A DNA stretch of 64,000 bases, taken from contig CAWHVB010000010.1 of NCBI GenBank assembly GCA_963832715.1, positions 124,001 through 188,000 of the forward strand, given 5' to 3'. Under the pieces are notes generated by a model that saw only the letters and a list, made by a program, of their open reading frames with translations, did not search any database and was not told the origin of the DNA. Made by a program: the position numbers and the translations under genes. Origin of the DNA: DATFVA01 sp963832715 (GTDB lineage: Bacteria; Bacteroidota; Ignavibacteria; Ignavibacteriales; Ignavibacteriaceae). Positions 18,465 through 26,986 of the stretch are shown here, in pieces (positions within the stretch are counted from its first letter, which is position 1; the number at the start of each line of letters is the position of its first letter).

Positions 18465-19951
18465 AATTAATAATTACTGTATTCTTACTGGCCTCAGCTA
18501 TTATTTTCCCGCAGGGATTCAAAACGCCTTTAGAACAAAATAAATACGATAGTCTCACCTCATACCATCAGATGATTACTTTCCTGCAGCAGATTTCTGA
18601 AAATGATAAAAGAATACAACTTGATTTCATTGCAGAATCGGCTGAAGGCAGAAAAGTGCCAGTGCTTAAAATATCCGGTGATGTTTTCGGCAAAGATACT
18701 TCAAAGATAAAAATATTAATCTTTGCACAGCAGCATGGAAATGAACAATCCGGGAAAGAAGGAGTACTACTATTGCTCAGAGATATAACTTCAGACAAAT
18801 TTGATGATTTTCTAACGAAAGCCGATTTATTGATTGTTCCGCAGATGAATCCTGACGGAGCAGCTAAAAATGAGAGAAGGAACGGAAATGGATCGGATCT
18901 CAATAGAAATCATCTGATCTTAACACAGCCGGAGGTGATAGGACTGCATAAACTGTTTAACAGGTATCTCCCTGAGGCAACTCTTGATGTACACGAATAT
19001 TATCCTTATGATGACGACTGGATTAAATACGGAGGCATTAAAAATTTCGATGAGCAGTTCGGCGCATGCACTGATATAAATGTTTCAGAGGTTTTAAGGG
19101 AATATTCCAACAATAGTTTCTTCCCTTATGTCCGGAATTATTTAAAAGAAAGGGGATTAACTTTTAACAACTATATACTTGGCGGGCCTCCCGGAGTGAG
19201 CAGGTTCAGGCATAGTACTGTTGACATAAATGATGGCCGCCAGAGTTTCGGGATACTAAATTCCTTCTCTTTTATTCTTGAAGGATTAAACGGGAAAGAT
19301 GCTTTCCTTGATAACATAAAACACAGGGCAGAGGGACAGAAGGCAGCTATGGAAGCTTTTATAAGCTTTGCAGTACGCAACAGGAATACTATAATGGATA
19401 TGGTGGGAAAGGAAAGAGAGAAATTATTACTTTCAAAGGAGGATGATCCTGCTGTAATCAGAATGGAACACGTTAAAGGAGATAGCACTTTGAAGTTGCA
19501 CCTGAAATCAGTTTCAACCGGACTTGATACATTAGTCTCGGTTGAAGAATACCATTCTGTAGTAACACCTGTCCTGTCAATAAAAAAACCTGCCGGCTAT
19601 CTTGTGCCGAAGGATTCAGCCCGGATGGTTTCGATGCTCAGGGATCATGGCGTATTGTTGGAACCATTTGTTAAAACGAAGAAACAAAAACTTCAAAGAT
19701 ATTATATTGAAAAGATCGACTCTGTATTCCTTGAAGAATTAATGCTGCCTGATCCTGAAGTAAGGATAGAAAATTTCACCGATGCGGATGAGAGCCAATA
19801 CTACTTCGCGCCTATCGGGCAGCTGAATAGCAATGTCCTGGTGCTCGGGCTTGAACCTCAAAGTATGATCGGAATAACAGTGTACGATGAATATAAAAGC
19901 TGGTTAAAAGCGGGGGAATATTATCCTGTTATACGAGTGCTATCCAGGTAA
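18461..19951 (+). CDS. Secreted M14 family zinc carboxypeptidase
   Basis: 496 residues, signal peptide MKLIITVFLLASAIIFPQG. Zinc motifs: QQHGNEQSGKE (HxxE) and DVHEYYPYDDD (third ligand His). Substrate residues lie in NPDGA and DLNRNH, and the general base Glu is in FSFILEGLNG. About 150 residues follow the catalytic domain and form a beta-rich tail. The family removes C-terminal residues from peptides, or trims peptidoglycan or gamma-glutamyl peptides. The start overlaps the racemase stop (ATGA). It is the last gene of the peptide-use region and is followed by a convergent gene only 12 bases away. Confidence 0.88.
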   Translation: MKLIITVFLLASAIIFPQGFKTPLEQNKYDSLTSYHQMITFLQQISENDKRIQLDFIAESAEGRKVPVLKISGDVFGKDTSKIKILIFAQQHGNEQSGKEGVLLLLRDITSDKFDDFLTKADLLIVPQMNPDGAAKNERRNGNGSDLNRNHLILTQPEVIGLHKLFNRYLPEATLDVHEYYPYDDDWIKYGGIKNFDEQFGACTDINVSEVLREYSNNSFFPYVRNYLKERGLTFNNYILGGPPGVSRFRHSTVDINDGRQSFGILNSFSFILEGLNGKDAFLDNIKHRAEGQKAAMEAFISFAVRNRNTIMDMVGKEREKLLLSKEDDPAVIRMEHVKGDSTLKLHLKSVSTGLDTLVSVEEYHSVVTPVLSIKKPAGYLVPKDSARMVSMLRDHGVLLEPFVKTKKQKLQRYYIEKIDSVFLEELMLPDPEVRIENFTDADESQYYFAPIGQLNSNVLVLGLEPQSMIGITVYDEYKSWLKAGEYYPVIRVLSR

Positions 19952-19963
19952 TAAATCTTGCAG

Positions 19964-20425
19964 TTAATTTATCTCCTGCGTAAAATTCGTTACCAGCGAA
20001 GAAACTTCATCTTCATTTCCGAGGAGGTCTTTCAGGGTAAGTTTATCCAACACACTATCCAGCAGCGACTGAACTTTGCTCCATAGCGAGCGGATTGAGC
20101 AGTCGATTGAATTGGTGCAGATATTTTGTATGCCTGAGTGTATATCACAAAATGAAGATTCATAAAGCTTCCCCCCGAGAGCCGCAAGCACGTTTCCTAT
20201 AATAATATCTTCCGGCTGTCTGGCTAACTTGTATCCGCCGGTCTGCCCGCGGCTGCTGTCAATAAATTCACCGATCCTGAGTATCCGAAGGAGTTTACCA
20301 ACATGAGCAGTGGATAATCCTTCTAACTCGCTTATTTCAGGAATGGTTAATCCATTGGGCGATTTGGATTTCGCAATCCTGATAAGACACCGTAAACCAT
20401 ATTCTTCCCGTGTACTGAACTTCAT
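19964..20425 (-). CDS. Rrf2/IscR family transcriptional regulator of the SUF operon
   Basis: 153 residues. An N-terminal winged helix begins MKFSTREEYGLRCLIRIA, with the recognition region EISELEGLSTAHVGKLL. Three cysteines occur near residues 93-109 in a C-x9-C-x5-C pattern (FCDIHSGIQNICTNSIDC), suited to binding a 2Fe-2S cluster as in IscR; the first spacing is longer than the C-x5-C-x5-C of IscR. It is the last gene of the suf operon, separated from the bacilliredoxin gene by a repeat-filled gap. It probably senses Fe-S status and feeds back on the operon. Confidence 0.85.
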   Translation of the reverse strand: MKFSTREEYGLRCLIRIAKSKSPNGLTIPEISELEGLSTAHVGKLLRILRIGEFIDSSRGQTGGYKLARQPEDIIIGNVLAALGGKLYESSFCDIHSGIQNICTNSIDCSIRSLWSKVQSLLDSVLDKLTLKDLLGNEDEVSSLVTNFTQEIN

Positions 20426-20464
20426 TTTATCTTTCTATACAAAAAATCAATTTAACTTCCCATT

Positions 20465-20605
20465 TCATTCATTCATCCAACATTCATCCATTCATTCAAC
20501 ATTCATCCAATCACTCAATCATCCAATCGATCAATCATTCATTCATCCAATCACCCAATCATTCATCCATTCAACATTCATTCATTCATTCATTCATCCA
20601 TTCAC
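20465..20605. repeat. Degenerate tetranucleotide-type tandem repeat
   Basis: About 140 bases made almost only of ATTC, ATCC, ATCA and ATCG words; the longest pure run is five TTCA units near 20580-20595. On the coding strand it reads TGAATGGATGAATGATTGG and variants. It fills the whole gap between the bacilliredoxin stop codon and the Rrf2 gene. A related shorter tract lies between sufB and sufC. There are no spacers, so it is not a CRISPR array. Slippage is expected, so its length may vary between strains. Confidence 0.85.
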
Positions 20606-21138
20606 TCCCCTTTATACAACGGTATCTTCGATCCGCACTGAACCGCATAAGTAACTTTCTCAAAAACTTCCGGCGGAATGGAAGGACCTTGTTTCGTACA
20701 GAGTTCATCAAAGGCCTCTCTTAAATCTGAAGCTATTTCTTCGGCGGAACGTCCTTCAATATTATATCTCTGCATAAAGTACATTAGCTTACCATTCTTA
20801 AACATTGCAATGCTGGGTGATGACGGCGGGTAACCTGAAATATATTGTCTTATCTTGTCAACAGCTTCTCTTTCCTGACCGGCAAAACCTGAAATGAGCC
20901 TGTCGGGAATAACATTGTGCTGAAGCGCCAGTGAAACACCTGGTCTTGCACTGCCTGCGGCACATCCGCATACTGAATTGATCATAACAAGAACCATCTG
21001 ATCATCGTTTACATTAATAGCATCGTCAACATCTTTAGGAGTTATCATTTCTTTAAAGCCTACAGCTATTAGTGCATCTCTCATTGGCTGAACAGCATCC
21101 TGGTCATAAAGCGGGGGACGCGACATTATATTGAACAT
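20602..21138 (-). CDS. Bacilliredoxin, BrxA/BrxB (YphP/YqiW) family
   Basis: 178 residues, longer than the usual 145 or so because of a C-terminal extension. It begins MFNIMSRPPLYDQDAV and carries the CxC-type redox motif VCGCAAGSARPG (about residues 57-68). In Bacillus these proteins remove bacillithiol from oxidised proteins, and related members are also found in bacteria without bacillithiol. Membership in a suf operon suggests thiol repair of Fe-S assembly factors such as SufU, which is inference. An in-frame ATG four codons in (MSRPP) is an equally good start. It ends directly at the tandem repeat. Confidence 0.85.
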   Translation of the reverse strand: MFNIMSRPPLYDQDAVQPMRDALIAVGFKEMITPKDVDDAINVNDDQMVLVMINSVCGCAAGSARPGVSLALQHNVIPDRLISGFAGQEREAVDKIRQYISGYPPSSPSIAMFKNGKLMYFMQRYNIEGRSAEEIASDLREAFDELCTKQGPSIPPEVFEKVTYAVQCGSKIPLYKGE

Positions 21139-21179
21139 ATTATCTACTCCTGTCTTTTAATTAATTAGTTTATTTATTT

Positions 21180-21515
21180 TTATAACATTCCAAGTTCTAA
21201 TTTGGCAACATCCGACATCATATCTTTATCCCACGGGGGACTCCAGACAAGCTCTACTCTTACATTCTTTACTTCCGGAATTGAGTATACTTTTTCCTGA
21301 ACTTCTCCCGGCAGTGAACCGGCAACAGGACAGGCAGGCGAGGTGAGGGTCATTTTAACAATTACGTTCGCCTCGTTGTCAATCTGGATCTCGTAGATCA
21401 AACCGAGTTCAAATATGTTAACAGGTATTTCAGGGTCGTAACACGACTTGAGCATCTCGATAATTTTCTCTTCGAGTTCCTGCTTGTTTATTGCTTCAGT
21501 TGTCTCTTTTTTCAT
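21180..21515 (-). CDS. SUF-associated DUF59/MIP18-family protein (SufT-like)
   Basis: 111 residues from the ATG at 21515 (MKKETTEAINKQELEEKI), which overlaps the sufU stop by four bases (ATGA). A longer in-frame start at 21584 would lie deep inside sufU and is rejected. Family motifs: CYDPEIPVNIFELGLIYEI, then LTSPACPVAGSLP with the conserved cysteine, and VELVWSPPW. The family acts in Fe-S protein maturation. It is translationally coupled to sufU. Confidence 0.88.
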   Translation of the reverse strand: MKKETTEAINKQELEEKIIEMLKSCYDPEIPVNIFELGLIYEIQIDNEANVIVKMTLTSPACPVAGSLPGEVQEKVYSIPEVKNVRVELVWSPPWDKDMMSDVAKLELGML

Positions 21516-21967
21516 TCTGTCGTTACGGTTTTGTTCTTTTCTTCCAAAGCCGATATTAAAGTGTGCCATGCTAAACTCGCGCATTTTACTCTTGATGGAA
21601 ATTCTCTTACTCCTGCAAACACTGCCAGTTTACCGGCTTCCTCAGTGTTCACTTCCTCATCCATTTTCCCTGTAATCAGGTGATGAAACTTTTCAAATAT
21701 CTTTTCAGCTTCCGCAATTGTCTTCCCCTTAACCATTATGCTCATCAGGGAGGCTGAAGCTTTGGATATTGCACACCCTGATCCTGTAAATGATACATCC
21801 TCTATTTTATCGTTATCCAGTTTTACGTAAACGTCAATCCGGTCGCCGCATAAAGGATTGTATCCTTCAGCGTAGTGGTTAGCAGTCTCGAGCTTTTTAA
21901 AATTTCTGGGACTCTTATTATGATCTAAAATTACCTGCTGGTAAAGTTCTCTTAATTCATTATCCAT
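21512..21967 (-). CDS. sufU: SufU/NifU N-terminal-type Fe-S assembly protein
   Basis: 151 residues. The three conserved cysteines lie in PLCGDRIDV, GSGCAISKAS and RVKCASLAW, with the aspartate after the first as in SufU and IscU. SufU accepts sulfur from SufS, usually through zinc-supported transfer, and may deliver it to the SufBCD scaffold. The start codon shares one base with the sufS stop (TAATG), a sign of coupling. The length matches SufU of Gram-positive and Bacteroidota-type SUF systems. Confidence 0.9.
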   Translation of the reverse strand: MDNELRELYQQVILDHNKSPRNFKKLETANHYAEGYNPLCGDRIDVYVKLDNDKIEDVSFTGSGCAISKASASLMSIMVKGKTIAEAEKIFEKFHHLITGKMDEEVNTEEAGKLAVFAGVREFPSRVKCASLAWHTLISALEEKNKTVTTE

Positions 21968-23220
21968 TAGCTGAACGCCTCAATTACTTTTTTGATTCCC
22001 CGCACAAGTACATCCGCTTCTTCAATAGTGTTGTAAAGTGCAAATGAAGCACGTGATGTTGCCGGAATATTAAACCTGTCCATCAAAGGCTGGGTGCAGT
22101 GATGTCCTGTCCGGACAGCGATACCTTCGAAATCTAAAAAAGTCCCTACATCGTGTGGATGCACATTTTTCAGAACAAAGGATATAACGCTGCTTTTTTC
22201 CGCTGCAGTTCCGATTATCCTTAATCCCTCAACGTTAGATAATTCATTCGCGGTATAATCAAGCAAATGCTTTTCATACTTTGAAATGGAATTCAGACCG
22301 ATAGAATTAATGTAATCAAGCGCTGCGCCCAGCCCGATAGCATCTGCAATGTTTGATGTCCCTGCTTCAAATTTGTAGGGAAGCTCATTATAAGTCGTTT
22401 TTGTAAATGTTACTCTCGATATCATATCCCCGCCGCCCATAAAAGGAGGCATCTGTTCAAGAAGTTTTTCCTTTCCGTAAAGAATGCCGATTCCTGTTGG
22501 TCCGTATATTTTATGACCTGAGAATGCCAGGAAGTCGCAGTCAAGCTTTTGTACGTCAATAGGAATATGGCTTATTGCCTGCGCAGCGTCAAGAAGAACG
22601 GGTATGCCGTGTTTATGAGCTATCTTTATTATTTCTTCAACCGGGTTTATCGTCCCAAGCGAATTGGATAAATAAACCACGGAGATAATTTTCGTCCGTT
22701 CTGTAATCAGCTTTTCAAACTCTTCAAGGATTAATTCTCCGGAATCTGTTATCGGCGCAGCTTTAAGCACTGCTTTCCTTTCGGCTGCAATAAGCTGCCA
22801 GGGTACGATGTTGGAATGGTGCTCCATTCCTGTAATAAGTATTTCATCGCCTTCATTTAAATTGCTTCTGCCGAAACTATTAGCAACAAGGTTGATCGAT
22901 TCGGTGGTGCCTCGTGTGAATATAATCTCTTTTTCACTGGCTGCATTGATGAAATTCTTAACCTTAATTCTTGCTTCTTCGAATTCCCTGGTTGCTTTTT
23001 CACTTAGAGTGTGAACTCCGCGGTGGATATTCGAATTAGTCGACGTATAGTACTCTGAGAGTGAATCAATTACCAGCTGCGGTTTTTGTGTAGTTGCCGC
23101 ATTATCCAGGTAGACAAGCAGCTTTCCGTGCACAATAGTTTTCAGAATGGGGAAGTCCTCGCGGATCCTCATTACATCAAACACAGTTTCACTCGGCAGT
23201 ATTTCACTTCTGGTATTCAC
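21967..23220 (-). CDS. sufS: Cysteine desulfurase SufS
   Basis: 417 residues, PLP-dependent aminotransferase class V. The PLP lysine lies in FSGHKIYGPTG, the active-site cysteine in RTGHHCTQPLM, and TTESINLVANS precedes them. It releases sulfur from L-cysteine as a protein persulfide for SufU. The frame opens with a GTG at 23220 directly abutting the sufD stop; an ATG at about residue 16 (MRIREDFPIL) is the more usual family start and cannot be ruled out. Internal position in the suf operon. Confidence 0.92.
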   Translation of the reverse strand: MNTRSEILPSETVFDVMRIREDFPILKTIVHGKLLVYLDNAATTQKPQLVIDSLSEYYTSTNSNIHRGVHTLSEKATREFEEARIKVKNFINAASEKEIIFTRGTTESINLVANSFGRSNLNEGDEILITGMEHHSNIVPWQLIAAERKAVLKAAPITDSGELILEEFEKLITERTKIISVVYLSNSLGTINPVEEIIKIAHKHGIPVLLDAAQAISHIPIDVQKLDCDFLAFSGHKIYGPTGIGILYGKEKLLEQMPPFMGGGDMISRVTFTKTTYNELPYKFEAGTSNIADAIGLGAALDYINSIGLNSISKYEKHLLDYTANELSNVEGLRIIGTAAEKSSVISFVLKNVHPHDVGTFLDFEGIAVRTGHHCTQPLMDRFNIPATSRASFALYNTIEEADVLVRGIKKVIEAFS

Positions 23221-24552
23221 TTATAGTCCCGGATTAAATTTGTTTGTTAATATTTCTTCGAGATAATTTTTAATCGATTCAACTTTGATTGAGTTTACTA
23301 CTTCGCTGGCAAATGCATGGATCAGCATCCCGCGCGCAGTCTTATCGCCTATACCTCTCGACTTCAGGTAAAAGAGAGCTTCATCTTCCAGTTGACCTAT
23401 AGTTGCGCCGTGGGAACATTTAACATCATCTGCAAATATTTCCAGCTGGGGTTTTGTATTGACAAGAGCATTATCTGATAAAATAATGTTGTTGTTCTCC
23501 TGGAAAGCATTAGTTTTCTGTGCATCAGGTCTGACCATTACTTTTCCGTTAAATACACCCCGCGAATTTCCGTCAAGGATTCCTTTATAATGTTCGTGAC
23601 TGTTGCAGTGAGGTTTTGCGTGATCGATCATCGTATGAACATCGAAAAACTGGTGCCCGTCAATCATAAAAAGCCCGTTCAGCATACATTCGCCCCCGGT
23701 ATCGTTAAACCGTGTATTAAAATCGTTTCTGCTCAGGTCTGCGCCGAATGAGATCATATTTGAACTGAAATTGCTGCTTCGCTCCTGGTTTACTTCCATT
23801 CTTCCTATGTGGAATGCGTTCAAACTTTCATCCTGCAGCTTTATATGATCGAGTACTGCATTTTCATCTGCAAAGATTTCTGTAACTGCATTAGTAAAAT
23901 AAATCCCGGCATCAGTTGAAGCATAATGCTCAATAATTGTTGCCTGTGAATTTTTCCCTGCAATAAAAAGATTCCTCGGCTGGATTAATATTTTACTGCC
24001 TTCAGAATGACTGAGGAATAATATGTGAATAGGTTCTTCAATAATTTTACCGTCAGGTATATAAACGAACGCACCGTCTTTCGTAAATGCAGTGCTTAAT
24101 GCAGTGAAGATCTGTTCATTATAATCTGCATATTTGCTGAAGTGTTTTTCTACAACCTCTGATTTGTTTTCTATGGCAGCTGCAATACTTCCTGCTCTAA
24201 CTCCTCTCGGTAACTTTTTAAGTTCAGACAGTTCGTCAGAGTAAAATCCGTTCACGAAAACAAGAAGTGAACCTTCAAGCTCGTTAAATAAAAATTTTTG
24301 AACCTGATCTTTCCCGGTCCTGGACTTATTTTCAGCAGGAGTAAAAGTGTGCTTCAGAAGGGGAGCGATGCTTGTATATTTCCATTCTTCGTCCCTGGTA
24401 GTCGGGAATTCAAGTTTTGAAAAGCTGGATATTGCATCCTTCCTGATTTTGTGGATCGGTGCAGAAGCACCACCGTTAAGACTGCTTTCAAATTTCCCGA
24501 AATTATCGATGTACCAGTTTTTTATATCTTTTATTTCTAAAGTTTCAGACAT
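23221..24552 (-). CDS. sufD: Fe-S cluster assembly protein SufD
   Basis: 443 residues. SufBD-family beta-helix core with DVHTMIDHAKPHCNSHEHYK and the family C-terminal segment DDVKCSHGATIGQL, followed by SRGIGDKTARGMLIHAFASE. SufD partners SufB and SufC in the scaffold complex. It ends exactly where the sufS frame begins and starts 18 bases after sufC. The N-terminal 150 residues are divergent, which is normal for SufD. Confidence 0.9.
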   Translation of the reverse strand: MSETLEIKDIKNWYIDNFGKFESSLNGGASAPIHKIRKDAISSFSKLEFPTTRDEEWKYTSIAPLLKHTFTPAENKSRTGKDQVQKFLFNELEGSLLVFVNGFYSDELSELKKLPRGVRAGSIAAAIENKSEVVEKHFSKYADYNEQIFTALSTAFTKDGAFVYIPDGKIIEEPIHILFLSHSEGSKILIQPRNLFIAGKNSQATIIEHYASTDAGIYFTNAVTEIFADENAVLDHIKLQDESLNAFHIGRMEVNQERSSNFSSNMISFGADLSRNDFNTRFNDTGGECMLNGLFMIDGHQFFDVHTMIDHAKPHCNSHEHYKGILDGNSRGVFNGKVMVRPDAQKTNAFQENNNIILSDNALVNTKPQLEIFADDVKCSHGATIGQLEDEALFYLKSRGIGDKTARGMLIHAFASEVVNSIKVESIKNYLEEILTNKFNPGL

Positions 24553-24570
24553 TTTCTTTTTCTTTTTTAA

Positions 24571-25335
24571 TTAATTTTCTACCAGCTGGTTTTTATGGTC
24601 TTTAAGCCAATCGTATCCTTTGTCTTCCAGCTCGAATGCGAGTTCCTTCCCGCCTGATTTCACAATCCTTCCATTATACAGCACGTGCACAAAATCAGGA
24701 ACTATATAATTAAGCAGCCTCTGGTAATGTGTAACTACGATCGCGGCATTATCTTTATTCTTTAGTTTATTTACTCCGTTTGCTACAATCTTCAGAGCAT
24801 CTATATCAAGCCCCGAATCTGTTTCATCCAGTATGCTGAGTTTTGGTTCTAACACTGCCATCTGAAATATTTCATTCCTTTTTTTCTCACCGCCTGAGAA
24901 TCCTTCATTAACTGCTCTCGATAATAATTTCTGGTCAAGTTCCACAAGCTTTGTCTTCTCTTTGATAAGCGTAAGAAATTCCATTGCATCCAGTTCTTCT
25001 TCGCCACGGTATTTCCTTATCTCATTCAATGCTGTCTTTAAAAGATTCGTATTGCTTACACCGGGAAGTTCAATAGGATACTGGAATGCAAGGAACAAAC
25101 CTTCCCGGGCGCGGTCTTCAGGAGATAATGCAAGAAGATTTTTCCCGTTGTAGATTACTTCTCCCTTTGTAATTTCATATTCCTGCTTCCCGGCAAGAAC
25201 CTGTGCGAGCGTACTCTTACCAGAACCATTCGGTCCCATTATGGCATGAACTTCACCGGCATTTACGCTCAGGTTAATTCCCTTTAGAATTTCCTTAGTT
25301 CCGATATTCACGTGCAGATTTTTAACTTCTAACAT
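24571..25335 (-). CDS. sufC: Fe-S cluster assembly ATPase SufC
   Basis: 254 residues. ABC-type ATPase with Walker A GPNGSGKST, signature FSGGEKKRNE and Walker B LSILDETDSGLD, all in the SufC-specific form. It powers conformational change of the SufBCD scaffold and is cytoplasmic. It is preceded by a 105-base gap containing an ATTC/ATCC repeat tract and followed closely by sufD. Confidence 0.93.
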   Translation of the reverse strand: MLEVKNLHVNIGTKEILKGINLSVNAGEVHAIMGPNGSGKSTLAQVLAGKQEYEITKGEVIYNGKNLLALSPEDRAREGLFLAFQYPIELPGVSNTNLLKTALNEIRKYRGEEELDAMEFLTLIKEKTKLVELDQKLLSRAVNEGFSGGEKKRNEIFQMAVLEPKLSILDETDSGLDIDALKIVANGVNKLKNKDNAAIVVTHYQRLLNYIVPDFVHVLYNGRIVKSGGKELAFELEDKGYDWLKDHKNQLVEN

Positions 25336-25370
25336 TATTTCTTTCCTGTTTCTGGTTTTAGTTTTATAAA

Positions 25371-25432
25371 TTCACCCATCCAATCACCCAATCATTCAAT
25401 CACCCAATCATTCATTCTTTCATCCATTCATT
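25371..25432. repeat. Degenerate ATTC/ATCC tandem repeat between sufB and sufC
   Basis: About 60 bases of ATCC, ATCA and ATTC words in the gap after the sufB stop codon. The word set matches the tract at 20465-20605 in the same operon. On the coding strand it reads TGATTGGGTGATTGAATGATT and similar. It may be inert expansion, or may tune RNA stability between operon segments. No protein is encoded. Confidence 0.75.
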
Positions 25433-25440
25433 TTATGATT

Positions 25441-26889
25441 TTACCCCACACTTCCTTCCAGGCTAATACTCAGAAGCTTCGTGGCCTCAACCGCGAACTC
25501 CATCGGCAGTTCTTTAAACACTTCTTTACAATAACCATTAACTATCAGCCCTATTGCATCCTCGGTAGAGATCCCTCTCTGGTTCAGATAAAATATCTGA
25601 TCTTCACCTATCTTAGAGGTAGTTGCCTCGTGTTCTATTTGGGCTGAAGGATTATTTATTTCAAGGTAGGGGAATGTATGAGCACCGCATTTATCTCCAA
25701 TCAGTAGTGAATCGCATTGCGAGTAGTTGCGGGCATTTTGAGCTTTTCTGTTTATCTTAACCAGTCCTCTGTAGCTGTTATTACTGTTCCCTGCCGAAAT
25801 TCCCTTGGAAATTATGGTACTCCTGGTATTTTTTCCAAGGTGAATCATTTTTGTTCCGGTGTCCGCCTGCTGATAATTATTGGTTACAGCAACAGAATAA
25901 AATTCTCCGGTCGAGTTATCTCCCTGAAGAATGCATCCCGGGTATTTCCAGGTGATTGCCGATCCTGTTTCAACCTGCGTCCATGAAATCTTTGAATTTA
26001 CTCCGCGGCAGGCGCCTCTTTTCGTAACAAAATTATAAATACCGCCTTTACCATTTTTATCGCCGGCATACCAGTTCTGAACAGTCGAGTATTTTATCTG
26101 TGCATTATCAAGAGCTACTAATTCCACTACGGCTGCATGAAGCTGATTCTCATCTCTCATTGGTGCTGTACATCCTTCAAGGTAGCTGACGTATGATCCC
26201 TCATCAGCTATGATCAATGTCCTTTCAAACTGTCCCGTCTTTGCAGCATTTATTCTGAAATAAGTTGAAAGCTCCATTGGGCAGCGGACACCTTTCGGGA
26301 CGTAAACAAATGTCCCGTCGCTGAAAACTGCAGAATTAAGTGTTGCAAAAAAATTATCGGTGTAAGGAACTACACTTCCCATATATTTTTTTACGAGTTC
26401 GGAATGTGTCTGAATTGCTTCAGATATTGAACAAAAAACGATGCCTAGTTCTGCCAGAGTATCTTTGAATGTGGTCGCAACGGAAACGCTGTCAAATACT
26501 GCATCAACTGCAACATTGCTCAATCTCTTCTGTTCTTCGAGTGAAATGCCCAGCTTCTCAAATGTTTTACGCAACTCAGGATCAACTTCTTCCAGACTGT
26601 TTAACTGAGGTTTCTTTTTAGGTGCAGAATAATAGGTTATATCCTGATAATTTACAGGATTGTATTTGAGATTAGCCCAATGAGGCTCTTTCATGGGGAT
26701 CCATTGCCTGTAAGCCTTCAGTCTCCATTCAAGCATCCATTCCGGTTCCTTCTTAATCCCAGAAAGCTGTCTTATAATATCCTCATTTAGTCCTGCAGGA
26801 AGTGTATCCGCCTCTATATCAGTCACAAAGCCATACTTGTACTCTTTATTCGCTAATTCTTCTATTGTTCCGGCTTCGGTATTGCTCAT
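25441..26889 (-). CDS. sufB: Fe-S cluster assembly protein SufB
   Basis: 482 residues, the usual SufB length. Recognised by FVYVPKGVRCPMELSTYFRI, GCTAPMRDENQLHAAVVELV, the conserved RGACRGVNSKISWTQVETG and SLLIGDKCGAHTFPYLE. SufB is the scaffold subunit on which the nascent cluster forms. It is the first gene of the operon, with a promoter-like sequence about 70 bases upstream. It has GGAG-type spacing before the ATG (AAGGAGATTAA on the coding strand). Confidence 0.95.
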   Translation of the reverse strand: MSNTEAGTIEELANKEYKYGFVTDIEADTLPAGLNEDIIRQLSGIKKEPEWMLEWRLKAYRQWIPMKEPHWANLKYNPVNYQDITYYSAPKKKPQLNSLEEVDPELRKTFEKLGISLEEQKRLSNVAVDAVFDSVSVATTFKDTLAELGIVFCSISEAIQTHSELVKKYMGSVVPYTDNFFATLNSAVFSDGTFVYVPKGVRCPMELSTYFRINAAKTGQFERTLIIADEGSYVSYLEGCTAPMRDENQLHAAVVELVALDNAQIKYSTVQNWYAGDKNGKGGIYNFVTKRGACRGVNSKISWTQVETGSAITWKYPGCILQGDNSTGEFYSVAVTNNYQQADTGTKMIHLGKNTRSTIISKGISAGNSNNSYRGLVKINRKAQNARNYSQCDSLLIGDKCGAHTFPYLEINNPSAQIEHEATTSKIGEDQIFYLNQRGISTEDAIGLIVNGYCKEVFKELPMEFAVEATKLLSISLEGSVG

Positions 26890-26911
26890 TTAATCTCCTT
26901 GGTTAAAAATC

Positions 26912-26934
26912 CTGAAGATTTATCGATCCTTCAG
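26912..26934. promoter_or_regulatory. Inverted repeat in the sufB leader
   Basis: CTGAAG (26912-26917) and CTTCAG (26929-26934) are separated by 11 bases, lying between the presumed sufB promoter and the start codon. It could be an operator for the Rrf2 regulator at the end of the operon, or a small mRNA hairpin. Short arms make this uncertain. Confidence 0.35.
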
Positions 26935-26955
26935 AAATTCTATTTAATTACTATT

Positions 26956-26986
26956 CAAAACTAATCAATCTATACTCTTTTGTCAA
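26956..26986 (-). promoter_or_regulatory. Candidate suf operon promoter (Bacteroidota-type)
   Basis: On the minus strand TTGACA (26986-26981) is followed, with 20 bases between its TTG and the next box, by TAGTTTTG (26963-26956), matching the TAnnTTTG -7 element of Bacteroidota sigma factors. It lies about 67 bases before the sufB ATG. Matched by eye against the published consensus. Confidence 0.5.

Noticed and set aside
20465..20605. ATTC/ATCC tract as a CRISPR array
   Set aside because: No fixed-length repeat with unique spacers; it is a degenerate short-word tandem repeat.
20310..20654. Plus-strand ORF rich in His, Ser, Ile and Phe
   Set aside because: It is a translation of the tandem repeat plus the antisense of the Rrf2 gene; no start signal or family.
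21516..21584. N-terminal extension of the DUF59 protein
   Set aside because: It lies within sufU and has no family counterpart; the ATGA-overlap start at 21515 is better.
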